From: Anaerolineales bacterium
GTDB lineage: Bacteria; Chloroflexota; Anaerolineae; Anaerolineales; RBG-16-64-43
DNA: 34,635 nucleotides
NCBI GenBank assembly: GCA_016932475.1
Contig: JAFGCU010000006.1
Span: 1-34,635 of the forward strand
Reading direction: 5' to 3'
Shown here: positions 18,005-25,591 of the stretch, one piece after another
Numbering within the stretch: position 1 is the stretch's first letter
How the letters are laid out: each line of letters opens with the position of its first letter
Notes under the pieces: generated by a model
The model's database searches: none
The model's input: only the letters and a program-made list of their open reading frames with translations
What the model was told of the DNA's origin: nothing
Translations under genes and position numbers: made by a program

Positions 18005-19369
18005 ATGGAATCATCCATTATCACAAAACCCAGACCCGCCGCGCGCAGGGGAACTCTGGACGGTCGGCCATATTGGCAATGGATCGAGAACGCATTGTAT
18101 CGGTCCATGCTGTTGTTCATGGCGCTTGTTACCCTTCTGGTCATCATCTATTTGAAGTCCAGATCCTCCATCGCGCTCGTGGGGGATCCGCTGCTGTTCG
18201 TCTACACGGTCGGGATCACCATGTTCCAGCTTTCGCGCCTCATGAGCGCGATTCTCTACCGCCGGACCAATCACCTCTATCTTTCTGCCACCGACAACCC
18301 CGCCGCAGGCGCATACGAACCCGCGGTGTCGTTTGTCATCCCCTGCAAGGATGAGGAAGAAGCCATCGCCAAAACGGTGACCCAGTGCTTTGACGCGCAC
18401 TATCCGAAGGATAAGCTCGAAGTCATCGTGATCAACGACGGAAGCACCGACCGGACGATCGATATCCTCCGCGGCCTGCAGAAGCGCCACCCCCGGCTGG
18501 TGATTGTGGATTGGAAGGAAAACCGCGGGAAGCGCCACGGCATGGCCGAGGGGATCCGGATGGCGAAGGGCGAGATCATCGTCCAACTCGACAGCGACAG
18601 TTACATCTCGCCCGAGACCTTCCGCAACCTCATCCGGCCTTTCCAGAATCCGGAGATCGGCGCAATCTGCGCGCACGCCGATCCGGCCAACGCCGAGACA
18701 AACTGGCTGACCCGGATGCAGGCCGCCTATTATTTCGTATCCTTCCGGATCCTGAAGGCGGCGGAATCCACCTTTATGACCGTGTTCTGCTGCAGCGGGT
18801 GCTCTTCGGCGTACCGCCGGGAGATCATCCTGCCGATCCTCGACCGGTGGCTGGCGGAAAAATTCCTCGGCCTGCCCGTCACCTGGGGCGAAGACCGCGC
18901 GCTGACCAACTGGGTGCTCCGCCAGAATTATCGGACGATCTACTCGGAACAGGTGCGCGCCCATACGATCTGCCCGGATACGTTCCGGAAATTCCTCAAA
19001 CAGCAGATCCGCTGGAAGAAGGGCTGGCTGGTCAACTCCATTTTCGCAAGCTCCTTCATCATCCGGCGCGAGCCGTTCGTGGCGCTCACGTATTTCTTCC
19101 CGCTGCTGATCATCTCATTGATCACGCCGTTCATCGCCGTCAAGTCGCTGATCCTCGGGCCCATCCTGCGCGGCGCGCTGCCGGTGTATTACATCTCCGG
19201 GGTGTTCCTGATGTCGTTCGTGATGACCCTCTACTACCGGTGGCTCTCGCGCGAAAACAAATACTGGCCGTTCGTCTTCGTCTGGTCGGCGATCAACATG
19301 GTGTTTTTGTCGTTTGTTTTGTTCTATTCGGTCGCCACGATTCAAAACCGCAAGTGGGGCACGCGATAA
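18005..19369 (+). CDS. Processive family 2 glycosyltransferase (hyaluronan/chitin synthase-like)
   Basis: A 454-aa inner-membrane glycosyltransferase that probably polymerises and exports a polysaccharide from UDP-sugars. Two membrane segments (about 34-50 and 62-85) precede the GT-A domain: VSFVIPCKDEEEAI, VIVINDGSTDRT (D145), QLDSDSYIS (D196/D198), the acceptor-site FCCSGCSSAYRRE, the catalytic-base motif WGEDRALTNWVL (D297) and QQIRW (333-337). Three further membrane helices form the C-terminal channel part. This motif set matches hyaluronan synthase, NodC, chitin synthase and PgaC-type enzymes; the product cannot be told from sequence. A deacetylase gene follows after 5 nt. There is no ribosome site, and a TGTAAT box 5 nt before the ATG suggests a leaderless mRNA. 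Confidence 0.88.
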   Translation: MESSIITKPRPAARRGTLDGRPYWQWIENALYRSMLLFMALVTLLVIIYLKSRSSIALVGDPLLFVYTVGITMFQLSRLMSAILYRRTNHLYLSATDNPAAGAYEPAVSFVIPCKDEEEAIAKTVTQCFDAHYPKDKLEVIVINDGSTDRTIDILRGLQKRHPRLVIVDWKENRGKRHGMAEGIRMAKGEIIVQLDSDSYISPETFRNLIRPFQNPEIGAICAHADPANAETNWLTRMQAAYYFVSFRILKAAESTFMTVFCCSGCSSAYRREIILPILDRWLAEKFLGLPVTWGEDRALTNWVLRQNYRTIYSEQVRAHTICPDTFRKFLKQQIRWKKGWLVNSIFASSFIIRREPFVALTYFFPLLIISLITPFIAVKSLILGPILRGALPVYYISGVFLMSFVMTLYYRWLSRENKYWPFVFVWSAINMVFLSFVLFYSVATIQNRKWGTR

Positions 19370-19374
19370 CCGGC

Positions 19375-20922
19375 ATGATCAAGAATCTTCAAACTACGAA
19401 AAACGTCTTCTTCTTCCTGTTCCTCCTGCTGGCGCTGCTGATGTTCGGCGGCAGCCATTTTCTGGGCCAGAAAGTCCCCACCAGCCGGAAACTCGAATTC
19501 TGGCGGACCGGGATGCCGGATCAGTTTTCCTACCTCGCCTTGAAAACACCGGAAATCGTAACCCTCCTTCCAACCGCAACAGGAGACGAAAAAGAATCCG
19601 CGCTGTCGCTGCCGGTGCTCCTGTATCACGGGATCCACGAGCAGGCCACGGATGACCTGGTCGGCTGGGAGGAATTTAAAACCCAGATGTACGCCCTCAA
19701 GCAGGCAGGCTACCGGACGGTCGGATTGGCCGAGGTCGAGGATTTTCTCCTTCGCCACAAGCCGCTGCCGAAAAAATCCTTTCTGCTGACCTTCGACGAC
19801 GGCCGGAAAGACAGCTACTACCCGGCCGATCCGATCCTCGAAGCGCTGGATTACCAGGCGGCCATCTTCGTCATCACCTCGATGATTTCGGAAGAAAACG
19901 ACTTCTACCTGACCGAATCCGAGCTGAAGTCGATGGTCGCCTCCGGACGATGGGAACTCGGGTCACACGGCCATGGCATTCATACATCGGAACCGATCCG
20001 CCGGACCGGCGAGACCGGGCACGTCCTGAGCAACAAGCTCTGGCTGTCCACCGCCGGGCGGCTCGAAACCGATGTGGAATACGAACAGCGGATCACGCTC
20101 GACCTCCTTCAATCCAAACGCGAGTTGGAGACCCGGTTCGGCGAACCGGTGCGGGCGTTCGCCTACCCCTACGGGGATTACGGACAGGTCAGCTCCAACC
20201 ATGCCGGGCAGGCCGCGGCGGCCATCCGCAAGGCGGCATCCGCGCTTTTCGGGATGGCGTTCTATCAGGTCTGGGGGGAGGCGGTCGTCCGCAACTACCC
20301 GGGGACGGACGATTTCATGGTCCGGCGGATCGAAGTGGAACCGGAGTGGGACGCCGCCAAGCTGCTGGCGACCGTCGAAGACAGCGAGGACAAGCCGGCG
20401 GACTTCTCCACCAGGATGGAAGGCAACCCCGGATGGACCGACGGGTGGGGCGAGGTAAAATTCACGCCCGGCCGGCTGCAGCTCGCGGCGGAAAGCGACA
20501 CCACCGGCGCCTCCTCCTATCTCGACGGGACGTACCTGTGGACGGATTACGACCTCACACTCCGCGCGCGCCTTTTGCGGGGGGAATCCTTCTCGATCCT
20601 GGCCCGCGTGGACCGAAACAAGAATTTCGTCTACTGTTCGTTCGGGCTCAACGGGGTTTCCTACGGGGAGCAGATCGACGGACAGACGGTCGAAGGACCG
20701 GGATGGTACACCGACCTGAGCCTGCTGCAGGGTCTGGAGATCCAGGCCGGGATCTCGCTGAAGGGGAACACCGTCCGTTGCCTGCTCAACGGCATCTGGA
20801 GCGTGGAAACAACGCTTTTGAAGCACACGTCCGACCACGGCATGATCGGGGTCAGCGTCTGGAGCCGGCAAAAAGGCGAAAGCGCCCTGGAAGTGATTTC
20901 ACTGGATGTCCGAGCCTTTTGA
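19375..20922 (+). CDS. PgaB-like polysaccharide deacetylase with C-terminal beta-sandwich domain
   Basis: A 515-aa secreted or membrane-anchored enzyme likely to deacetylate the polymer made by the adjacent GT2. An N-terminal hydrophobic anchor spans about 10-25. The CE4 (NodB) domain spans about 78-330: LPVLLYHGI, motif 1 LLTFDDGRKDSY (D141, D142), motif 2 ELGSHGHGIH with H198 and H203 at the x4 spacing seen in PgaB/IcaB, and motif 3 AFAYPYGDYG. The C-terminal 150 residues (365-515) are a beta-rich, concanavalin-like domain (TYLWTDYDLTLRARLL, ILARVDRNKNFVYCSF) that may bind glycan. The start at 19375 is 5 nt after the GT2 stop, giving a two-gene operon. The longer upstream open frame is a shadow of the GT2 gene. 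Confidence 0.85.
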   Translation: MIKNLQTTKNVFFFLFLLLALLMFGGSHFLGQKVPTSRKLEFWRTGMPDQFSYLALKTPEIVTLLPTATGDEKESALSLPVLLYHGIHEQATDDLVGWEEFKTQMYALKQAGYRTVGLAEVEDFLLRHKPLPKKSFLLTFDDGRKDSYYPADPILEALDYQAAIFVITSMISEENDFYLTESELKSMVASGRWELGSHGHGIHTSEPIRRTGETGHVLSNKLWLSTAGRLETDVEYEQRITLDLLQSKRELETRFGEPVRAFAYPYGDYGQVSSNHAGQAAAAIRKAASALFGMAFYQVWGEAVVRNYPGTDDFMVRRIEVEPEWDAAKLLATVEDSEDKPADFSTRMEGNPGWTDGWGEVKFTPGRLQLAAESDTTGASSYLDGTYLWTDYDLTLRARLLRGESFSILARVDRNKNFVYCSFGLNGVSYGEQIDGQTVEGPGWYTDLSLLQGLEIQAGISLKGNTVRCLLNGIWSVETTLLKHTSDHGMIGVSVWSRQKGESALEVISLDVRAF

Positions 20923-20928
20923 ATAACC

Positions 20929-21031
20929 CCTTTTCCCGCGAAGCCGCAACGTACGCAAAGAATTTAATCTTACTTGGCGCCCTTTGCGTTCCTGGCCCAG
21001 CCCGACCAGGGCAGGCTTTGCGGCGAAAAGG
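20929..21031. repeat. Inverted repeat (CCGCAA...CGCAAAG type) interrupted in one arm
   Basis: The left arm is 20929-20960 and the right arm 20982-21031. The right arm is split by a 25-nt unit at 20991-21015. With that unit removed, the right arm reads CCGCAAAGAACGCAAAG on the minus strand and matches the left arm CCGCAACGTACGCAAAG at 15 of 17 positions. The left arm therefore shows the uninterrupted state. Confidence 0.65.
20991..21015 (-). repeat. 25-nt CCTGCCC palindromic unit, copy B
   Basis: On the minus strand it starts CCTGCCCTGGTCGGG and ends CTGGGCCAGG. CCTGG (positions 6-10) pairs with CCAGG (21-25). It differs at one position of 25 from the unit at 30477-30501 and at five from 32308-32332, including a compensatory T-A to C-G pair change at 8/23. 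Confidence 0.75.
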
Positions 21032-21046
21032 TTTTAATCCCCCATT

Positions 21047-21961
21047 ATGAAAACACCTCTCCGGACGGCGTCCGCCTTCCTTCTGCCCTTGCTGTGTTTT
21101 TCTTTGACGGTAATTTCCAAGCCTGCCCCGACGGCCGCACCAACCGCGTCGAAGACCCCATTGCCATCCTCCACACCAAGCGCCGCGATCACCGCCTCCA
21201 TTTCTCCCACTTCGACGCCAACCGAACCGCCGCATTTTTCAAGCGGGTTTGATTCGGAAATGGCGCTGGAGGAAACGGACCGGATGGACCGCAGCGCCAG
21301 TCCGGATTGGTGGCTCAATTCGGGCGGCTGGTTCCTGCAGCGGGGCGGGATCGGCAGCACCTGGACCGGGGAAGCCCCCGCCGGATCGACATGGAGGGAT
21401 ATTTACAATCGGACCAATCCATGGGACACGGACCAGGGAGCGCACCCGCAAAACCTTTTCCGTTTGATCACCCGCGCCCAGTGGCAATACCCCGAGCAGC
21501 AGGTGTACTTTCGAATCGTCGGGGATAATTTAAGCGGCAGCGCCAACCGCAATTCCTCCAACGGCGTCTTGCTGTTCATCCGGTACCATGACGCCGACAA
21601 TCTTTTGTACGCCGGTGTGCGCGTCGACGGATCCGCCGTGATTAAAATGAAATCCGCCGGCGTCTACACCACCATGGCGGAAGCGCCGTGGTTCCCCGGA
21701 ACGTACCACCGCGCCTCTTCGCCGAATCTGATCCCGCATCAGGAATGGATCGGCCTGCGCGCGGCGGTGCAGGCCGGCGGCGATGCCGTGACGATCCGGC
21801 TGTACATCGATCCGGACCGGAGCGGATTCTGGATACTGGCGCTGCAAACCGAAGTTGCTGTGGGTCCCGTATCCGGGATGATCGCAACCGGTTACGGCGG
21901 GATCCGGACGGATTTTATGGATGTGGAATTCGATGATTACCGGATTGAGGAAAAACCTTAA
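21047..21961 (+). CDS. Secreted protein with predicted lectin-like beta-sandwich domain
   Basis: A 304-aa exported protein. A signal peptide (about 1-24, LLPLLCFSLTVIS) precedes a Thr/Pro/Ser/Ala linker to about residue 62. The rest (65-304) is beta-rich, with WLNSGGWFLQRGGIGSTWTG, GVLLFIRYHDADNLLYAGVR, DGSAVIKMKSAGVYTTMAEA and a C-terminal DFMDVEFDDYRI that closes a jelly-roll like other concanavalin-type domains in the window. Residues around Cys14 do not make a good lipobox, so signal peptidase I cleavage is more likely. It follows the polysaccharide synthesis pair and could bind the same polymer (inference). A TTTAAT box ends 8 nt before the ATG, and no ribosome site is visible. Confidence 0.7.
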   Translation: MKTPLRTASAFLLPLLCFSLTVISKPAPTAAPTASKTPLPSSTPSAAITASISPTSTPTEPPHFSSGFDSEMALEETDRMDRSASPDWWLNSGGWFLQRGGIGSTWTGEAPAGSTWRDIYNRTNPWDTDQGAHPQNLFRLITRAQWQYPEQQVYFRIVGDNLSGSANRNSSNGVLLFIRYHDADNLLYAGVRVDGSAVIKMKSAGVYTTMAEAPWFPGTYHRASSPNLIPHQEWIGLRAAVQAGGDAVTIRLYIDPDRSGFWILALQTEVAVGPVSGMIATGYGGIRTDFMDVEFDDYRIEEKP

Positions 21962-22038
21962 CGTGGAGACGCGAGGGGGCAAAGACGCAAATGGATTTTA
22001 ATAAGTACGGAAATCCTGAATAATCCGGTAAATCCTGT

Positions 22039-23274
22039 CTATGATTTTTCCGTCTCCGGTGAATACGGCTTCAAGGTTCCACCCTCCACCCACCAGGCCT
22101 GGGCGCATTCGCGGTAACCCGCCGGCAGCATCTCCGGGTCGCTGGCGGTGGTGAACACCTGGTCGGCGCAGGCGAGATCGGCCAGCAGGTCTTCGCGCCG
22201 GCGCATATCCAGTTCGGAAAACACCTCGTCCAGCAGCAGGACCGGCCACTCGCCGCCGCGGGCGCGCAGCCATTCCACCTCCGCAAGTTTCAGCGCGAGG
22301 ATCGCCGTGCGCGCCTGCCCGCGCGATCCATAAGTGGTCAGATCGATCCCATTGGCCAGAAAGCGGACTTCATCGCGGTGCGGACCGGCGATCGTGAGCC
22401 CGCGCCGGACGGCCTGATCGCGGGTGGCGCGCAAGTGGTCCAGAAACATGCCCCGCACCTGGTCGGCCTTCCATTTTGTATGATCCACCACGGCGTCGAT
22501 CGGAAGTTCATGCTGCAAGCCGTCCGCATCCCCGGCCGGGCGCGAAGGATCCCAAGCCGGGTGGTAACGGATGTGAAGCGTTTCCAGGCCGTGCGTCAGG
22601 CGGCGGTGGAGAGGGGCGGCCAGGGTTTCAATTTCCGCCAGCGCGCGCGCCCGTCCCAGGAGCAGCGCCGAACCGGCCGCCGCAAGCGGCTCGTCCCACA
22701 CATCCAGCTGGCTTGGGTCGCCGCCGCCTTCCTGCAATGCACGCAGCAGCGCGTTGCGCTGGGTCAGGGCGTGGTGATAATCCCACATCGCCGTCCGGTA
22801 CGGAGGATCCGCCTGGGCCGCCGCTTCGTCGAGATGGCGCCGGCGGTCGGAGGGCGCTCCTTCGACGACCCGCAGCTCCTGCGGCAGGAAAAGCAGTGCG
22901 CGGAAAACGCCTGGAAGTTCCGAAGGCTTGCGCTTCACGCCGTTGACCAGGACATCCTTGCGGAAGCGCGGTTCGCCCGCCGTGGTGCGTTCGTAGAACA
23001 GGCGCAGCTCGAGACGCAGCGGGCCGTTGCTGTCCTCCACTTCCGCCTCCAGCCGCGCAAACGGCTGTTCCTCGCGCAGCGCCAGGAAGTTGATCAACTG
23101 GCGGTCGTTGTCCGCCAGGGGCGAGCGGGCGTGGGTGAAGAGGTAGACCGCCTCGAGGAGCGAGGTTTTCCCCTGGGCGTTCGGGCCGGCCAGGAGGATC
23201 GCGCCGCGCGGGAACGCGGTTTCGAGGCGGATGTAATTTCGGAAGTTCGCGAGGGACAAGCGGACGATGCGCAT
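22039..23274 (-). CDS. recF: DNA replication/repair protein RecF
   Basis: A 411-aa SMC-like ATPase that helps load RecA at gaps. It starts MRIVRLSLANFRNY, has Walker A GPNAQGKTSLLEAVY (30-44), the RecF signature LLFLPQELRVVEGAPSDRRRHLDE, the ABC signature region YGSRGQARTAILALKLAE, and Walker B VLLLDEVFSELD. The length is slightly above E. coli RecF. It is not next to dnaA/dnaN/gyrB here; it stands alone between convergent and codirectional genes. A TAGAAT box (23288-23293) lies 13 nt before the ATG, giving a very short leader. Confidence 0.95.
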   Translation of the reverse strand: MRIVRLSLANFRNYIRLETAFPRGAILLAGPNAQGKTSLLEAVYLFTHARSPLADNDRQLINFLALREEQPFARLEAEVEDSNGPLRLELRLFYERTTAGEPRFRKDVLVNGVKRKPSELPGVFRALLFLPQELRVVEGAPSDRRRHLDEAAAQADPPYRTAMWDYHHALTQRNALLRALQEGGGDPSQLDVWDEPLAAAGSALLLGRARALAEIETLAAPLHRRLTHGLETLHIRYHPAWDPSRPAGDADGLQHELPIDAVVDHTKWKADQVRGMFLDHLRATRDQAVRRGLTIAGPHRDEVRFLANGIDLTTYGSRGQARTAILALKLAEVEWLRARGGEWPVLLLDEVFSELDMRRREDLLADLACADQVFTTASDPEMLPAGYRECAQAWWVEGGTLKPYSPETEKS

Positions 23275-23287
23275 AATATTTCAGGAG

Positions 23288-23293
23288 ATTCTA
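23288..23293 (-). promoter_or_regulatory. -10 box of recF
   Basis: TAGAAT on the minus strand, 13 nt before the recF ATG, preceded by TATGC. The predicted leader is about 6 nt. No clear -35 box. Confidence 0.4.
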
Positions 23294-23390
23294 GCATACC
23301 CGAAAGCGCGCGCCGCCGTTCCGTCCAAGGAGCGATCGACAAATCCGGGCGGTTTTTTCCCAATCCTTTACCAACTATTTTCGGGACGGC

Positions 23391-24302
23391 TCAAGCGGGT
23401 TCGTCGGCGATTCCAAGATGCACCACCGGGGGAAGATCCAATTCCAATCCGTATACCTCGTGGAATGTCTGCATGATTTCGCAGGCGATCCGCCGCCTGT
23501 CCGCATCGTTCGCGGCCCACCACTCGCGATGATAATGATCGGGGTTTCTGAGGGACGGGCGCTTCCACTCCAGCGACCGCAACCGGGAAATTTGACTCCC
23601 GGTCAAGTCAAACGGTTTTCGCAAAGACCTGTTATCCGCCGCCGTCGCCTGCAGCGTGCGCGCACCCGGCCGGCCGGCGCATTGAATCCAGTATCGCGGG
23701 TCTTTTCCAAGCGTGAAAAAGACAAAATTCCGGCCGCCGCCTTCCGATTGGATGCGCTTCAGGGCATGGGCAATGGCGTCGATGGTTTCCGGGCGCAGAC
23801 GGTTCCTATAGTAATTCCACCGCAGTCTGCGTTTTACCCAGACACCGGCCCCCATCAGGCAAAGCGCACCCGCCATCAGACCCATCGCCAGGGCGGCGAT
23901 GGAATCCATCATGGGGTTCCTGCCGAGGGGGCGGTTCACCCATGGATCGCCGGGAAGGTAAACGATCCGGATCCGGTTCGTTTCCCGGATGTAACTCCAT
24001 TCCGCCTGCGTGGGGGAATACCATAGGTTGCGGCGGTTGAGAACATCCGCGTACGAATATCGGGTGCCGCCGTCTTCCACGACGAATTGAAATTGAATAT
24101 CGTAGCCGACATCGTTTTCGTCACCGGCATCGGGCCGGATCCCGGTGACCTCGGCATCCGTAACAACGCCCCTTTCGCGCAATTGATTCTCGTTATGGAT
24201 CGCCTTCGCGCCGAAGTGCGAAAAAAACACGCAGGCAGACAACCCCAGCGCCAGCAATCCCAGACCGAAAATCCTGTTCAGAAAATCGAAAAGAAGTTTC
24301 AA
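23391..24302 (-). CDS. Membrane protein with DUF3592-like region and probable TY-Chap C-domain
   Basis: The frame is open to an ATG at 24488 (365 aa), but its first 60 residues look non-coding. I prefer a TTG start at 24302 (KLLFDFLNRIFGLG) with GGCGGGGA upstream, giving about 303 aa. Two membrane helices (about residues 7-25 and 135-155 from that start) flank an extracytoplasmic beta-rich segment (VVTDAEVTGIRP, GYDIQFQFVVEDGG, VYLPGDPWVNRP), as in DUF3592 proteins. The C-terminal part (FVFFTLGKDPRYWIQ, LRSLEWKRPS, HREWWAANDADRRRIA, VYGLELDLP) resembles the TY-Chap peptide-binding fold. The function is unknown. It is divergent from the PadR regulator. Confidence 0.6.
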   Translation of the reverse strand: MKLLFDFLNRIFGLGLLALGLSACVFFSHFGAKAIHNENQLRERGVVTDAEVTGIRPDAGDENDVGYDIQFQFVVEDGGTRYSYADVLNRRNLWYSPTQAEWSYIRETNRIRIVYLPGDPWVNRPLGRNPMMDSIAALAMGLMAGALCLMGAGVWVKRRLRWNYYRNRLRPETIDAIAHALKRIQSEGGGRNFVFFTLGKDPRYWIQCAGRPGARTLQATAADNRSLRKPFDLTGSQISRLRSLEWKRPSLRNPDHYHREWWAANDADRRRIACEIMQTFHEVYGLELDLPPVVHLGIADEPA

Positions 24303-24481
24303 CGGTTGAAATCCCCGCCGGTGCGGAATGCGGAACCGGGAGGCGGCCGGACCGCCGCCCGGATGCCTTTCCCCCCATTTTATCCAAAAAGCGCAGGAGC
24401 CCCCTCCATCCTCCGGCCATCCCGTTGGCCGGCTGTCCAGGGCGGCTTTCCAGCCGACATCCATTCCCTTGAATCCGGGGA

Positions 24482-24569
24482 TTGACAAGCCTGTTATTTA
24501 TGCTACTATATCGGTTGTCGCTATATCGCTCTGCGTTACAGCGGCTTCCGGTACAACGGTATCCGATAC
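24482..24569 (+). promoter_or_regulatory. padR promoter with candidate operator sites
   Basis: A near-consensus promoter: TTGACA (24482-24487), 16 nt, TACTAT (24504-24509). CTATATCG is repeated directly at 24506-24513 and 24521-24528, 15 nt apart, over the start site. The perfect palindrome GTATC-C-GATAC lies at 24559-24569 just before the ribosome site. These are candidate autoregulatory PadR sites; the assignment is inference. Confidence 0.55.
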
Positions 24570-24583
24570 TAAGGAAGGGAATC

Positions 24584-24910
24584 ATGACCAAGGCCGACGA
24601 GATTCAAAAGTACCTTCCCCTGACCGAATCCATGTTTTACGTCATGCTCTCCCTGGTGGAGCCGCTCCACGGCTACGGCGTGATGCAGAAAGTGGAGGTG
24701 ATCAGCCGCGGAAGCGTGACCATCGGACCCGGGACCCTGTACGGCATGTTCACCAGTTTCGAGGAAGAAGGCCTGATCGCGATGGTCAAGGAGGAGGAGC
24801 GCCGTAAAAGCTACCTCCTGACCGCCAAGGGAAGGCGCGTCCTCTCAAAGCAGATCGAGCGGCTGGAGATCATGAATAAGTGCGCCGCCGAATTCAAGAA
24901 CCGCCTGTAA
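24584..24910 (+). CDS. PadR-family transcriptional regulator
   Basis: A 108-aa winged-helix repressor. It begins MTKADEIQKYLPLTES and shows the PadR pattern FYVMLSLVEPLHGYGVMQKVE, GSVTIGPGTLYGMFTSFEEEGLI (recognition helix and wing) and RKSYLLTAKGRRVLSKQIERLE. It lacks the long C-terminal dimerisation helix of full-size PadR, as in the small subfamily that pairs with DUF2812 membrane proteins. The start at 24584 has AAGGAAGGG upstream. The DUF2812 gene follows after 24 nt, so the regulator probably controls that membrane protein and itself. Confidence 0.9.
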   Translation: MTKADEIQKYLPLTESMFYVMLSLVEPLHGYGVMQKVEVISRGSVTIGPGTLYGMFTSFEEEGLIAMVKEEERRKSYLLTAKGRRVLSKQIERLEIMNKCAAEFKNRL

Positions 24911-24934
24911 CAGGATGGCAAGGAGACAACCGCA

Positions 24935-25477
24935 ATGGAAACAGATACGTGCTGGAAATTCCGCTGGTTCTGGGCCTGGCAGGACGACCACGAAGAGGAA
25001 TGGCTGGGAAGCTTGTCCCGCGAGGGGTGGCACCTTTCGGAGTTGGGCGTTCCGGGCGTGTACTATTTCCGGAAAGGCGAACCGATGCGTTACGCCTACC
25101 GCATGGATTTTCAAACCTCCAGGATGCAGGACCGGGAAGCGTACTTGCAGCTTTTCCGCGATGCCGGCTGGGAGCATGTGGGAAAAATGTCGGCCTGGGA
25201 ATACTTCCGCAAGGAAGCAAAGCCCGGTGAGGAGCCCGAGATTTTCACCGATCCGGAATCAAAAATTTTAAAGTACCGGCGGGTCCTGTGGTTTTTGGTG
25301 ATCTTCTTTCCAATTCTTTTCATCCTTTTCAGCACGAGCTGGAGGCATCTACCGGAGAGGGGGGAGATCGGCGTAGCTCTCCTATGCATTGCAGTGGGGT
25401 TATTGCTCCTGTATGTCTTCGGAATGCTTGGGATTCTACGGAGGATCGGGACGTTGAAGCAGACCATTCGGAAATAA
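24935..25477 (+). CDS. DUF2812 membrane protein
   Basis: A 180-aa protein with an N-terminal cytosolic DUF2812 domain (about 8-95): FWAWQDDHEEEWLGSLSREG, YYFRKGEPMRYAYRMDF, YLQLFRDAGWEHVGKMSAWEYFRK. Two membrane helices follow (about 117-132 and 145-168) with a short basic tail. Genes of this type commonly sit next to PadR regulators, and their role is not established. A good ribosome site (AAGGAG) precedes the ATG. It is the second gene of a two-gene operon. Confidence 0.85.
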   Translation: METDTCWKFRWFWAWQDDHEEEWLGSLSREGWHLSELGVPGVYYFRKGEPMRYAYRMDFQTSRMQDREAYLQLFRDAGWEHVGKMSAWEYFRKEAKPGEEPEIFTDPESKILKYRRVLWFLVIFFPILFILFSTSWRHLPERGEIGVALLCIAVGLLLLYVFGMLGILRRIGTLKQTIRK

Positions 25478-25509
25478 ATGCGCCGTCCCGGCCTCCTCTC
25501 CACGCCTCC

Positions 25510-25577
25510 GCCCAGGAAAATTACCTGGGCTTCGGCCCCCACTCCCCCTTCCCCGTACGGGGAAGGGGGAGTGGGGG
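25510..25577. repeat. Two adjacent palindromes between convergent genes
   Basis: GCCCAGG (25510-25516) pairs with CCTGGGC (25524-25530) across a 7-nt loop. Directly after it, a perfect 21-bp inverted repeat without spacer runs 25536-25556 / 25557-25577, made of C-rich and G-rich blocks around CCCCGTACGGGG. It lies between the 3' ends of the DUF2812 and YprB-like genes and could terminate both transcripts, although no U-tract follows. Confidence 0.75.
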
Positions 25578-25591
25578 TTAGGACGGAAAAG

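Noticed and set aside
18511-19374. Upstream extension of the deacetylase frame
   Set aside because: It is the +1-type shadow of the GT2 gene; the deacetylase ATG at 19375 with its hydrophobic anchor is the plausible start.
22378-23532. Long plus-strand open frame opposite recF
   Set aside because: Antisense shadow of recF caused by high GC; the minus-strand protein has all RecF motifs.
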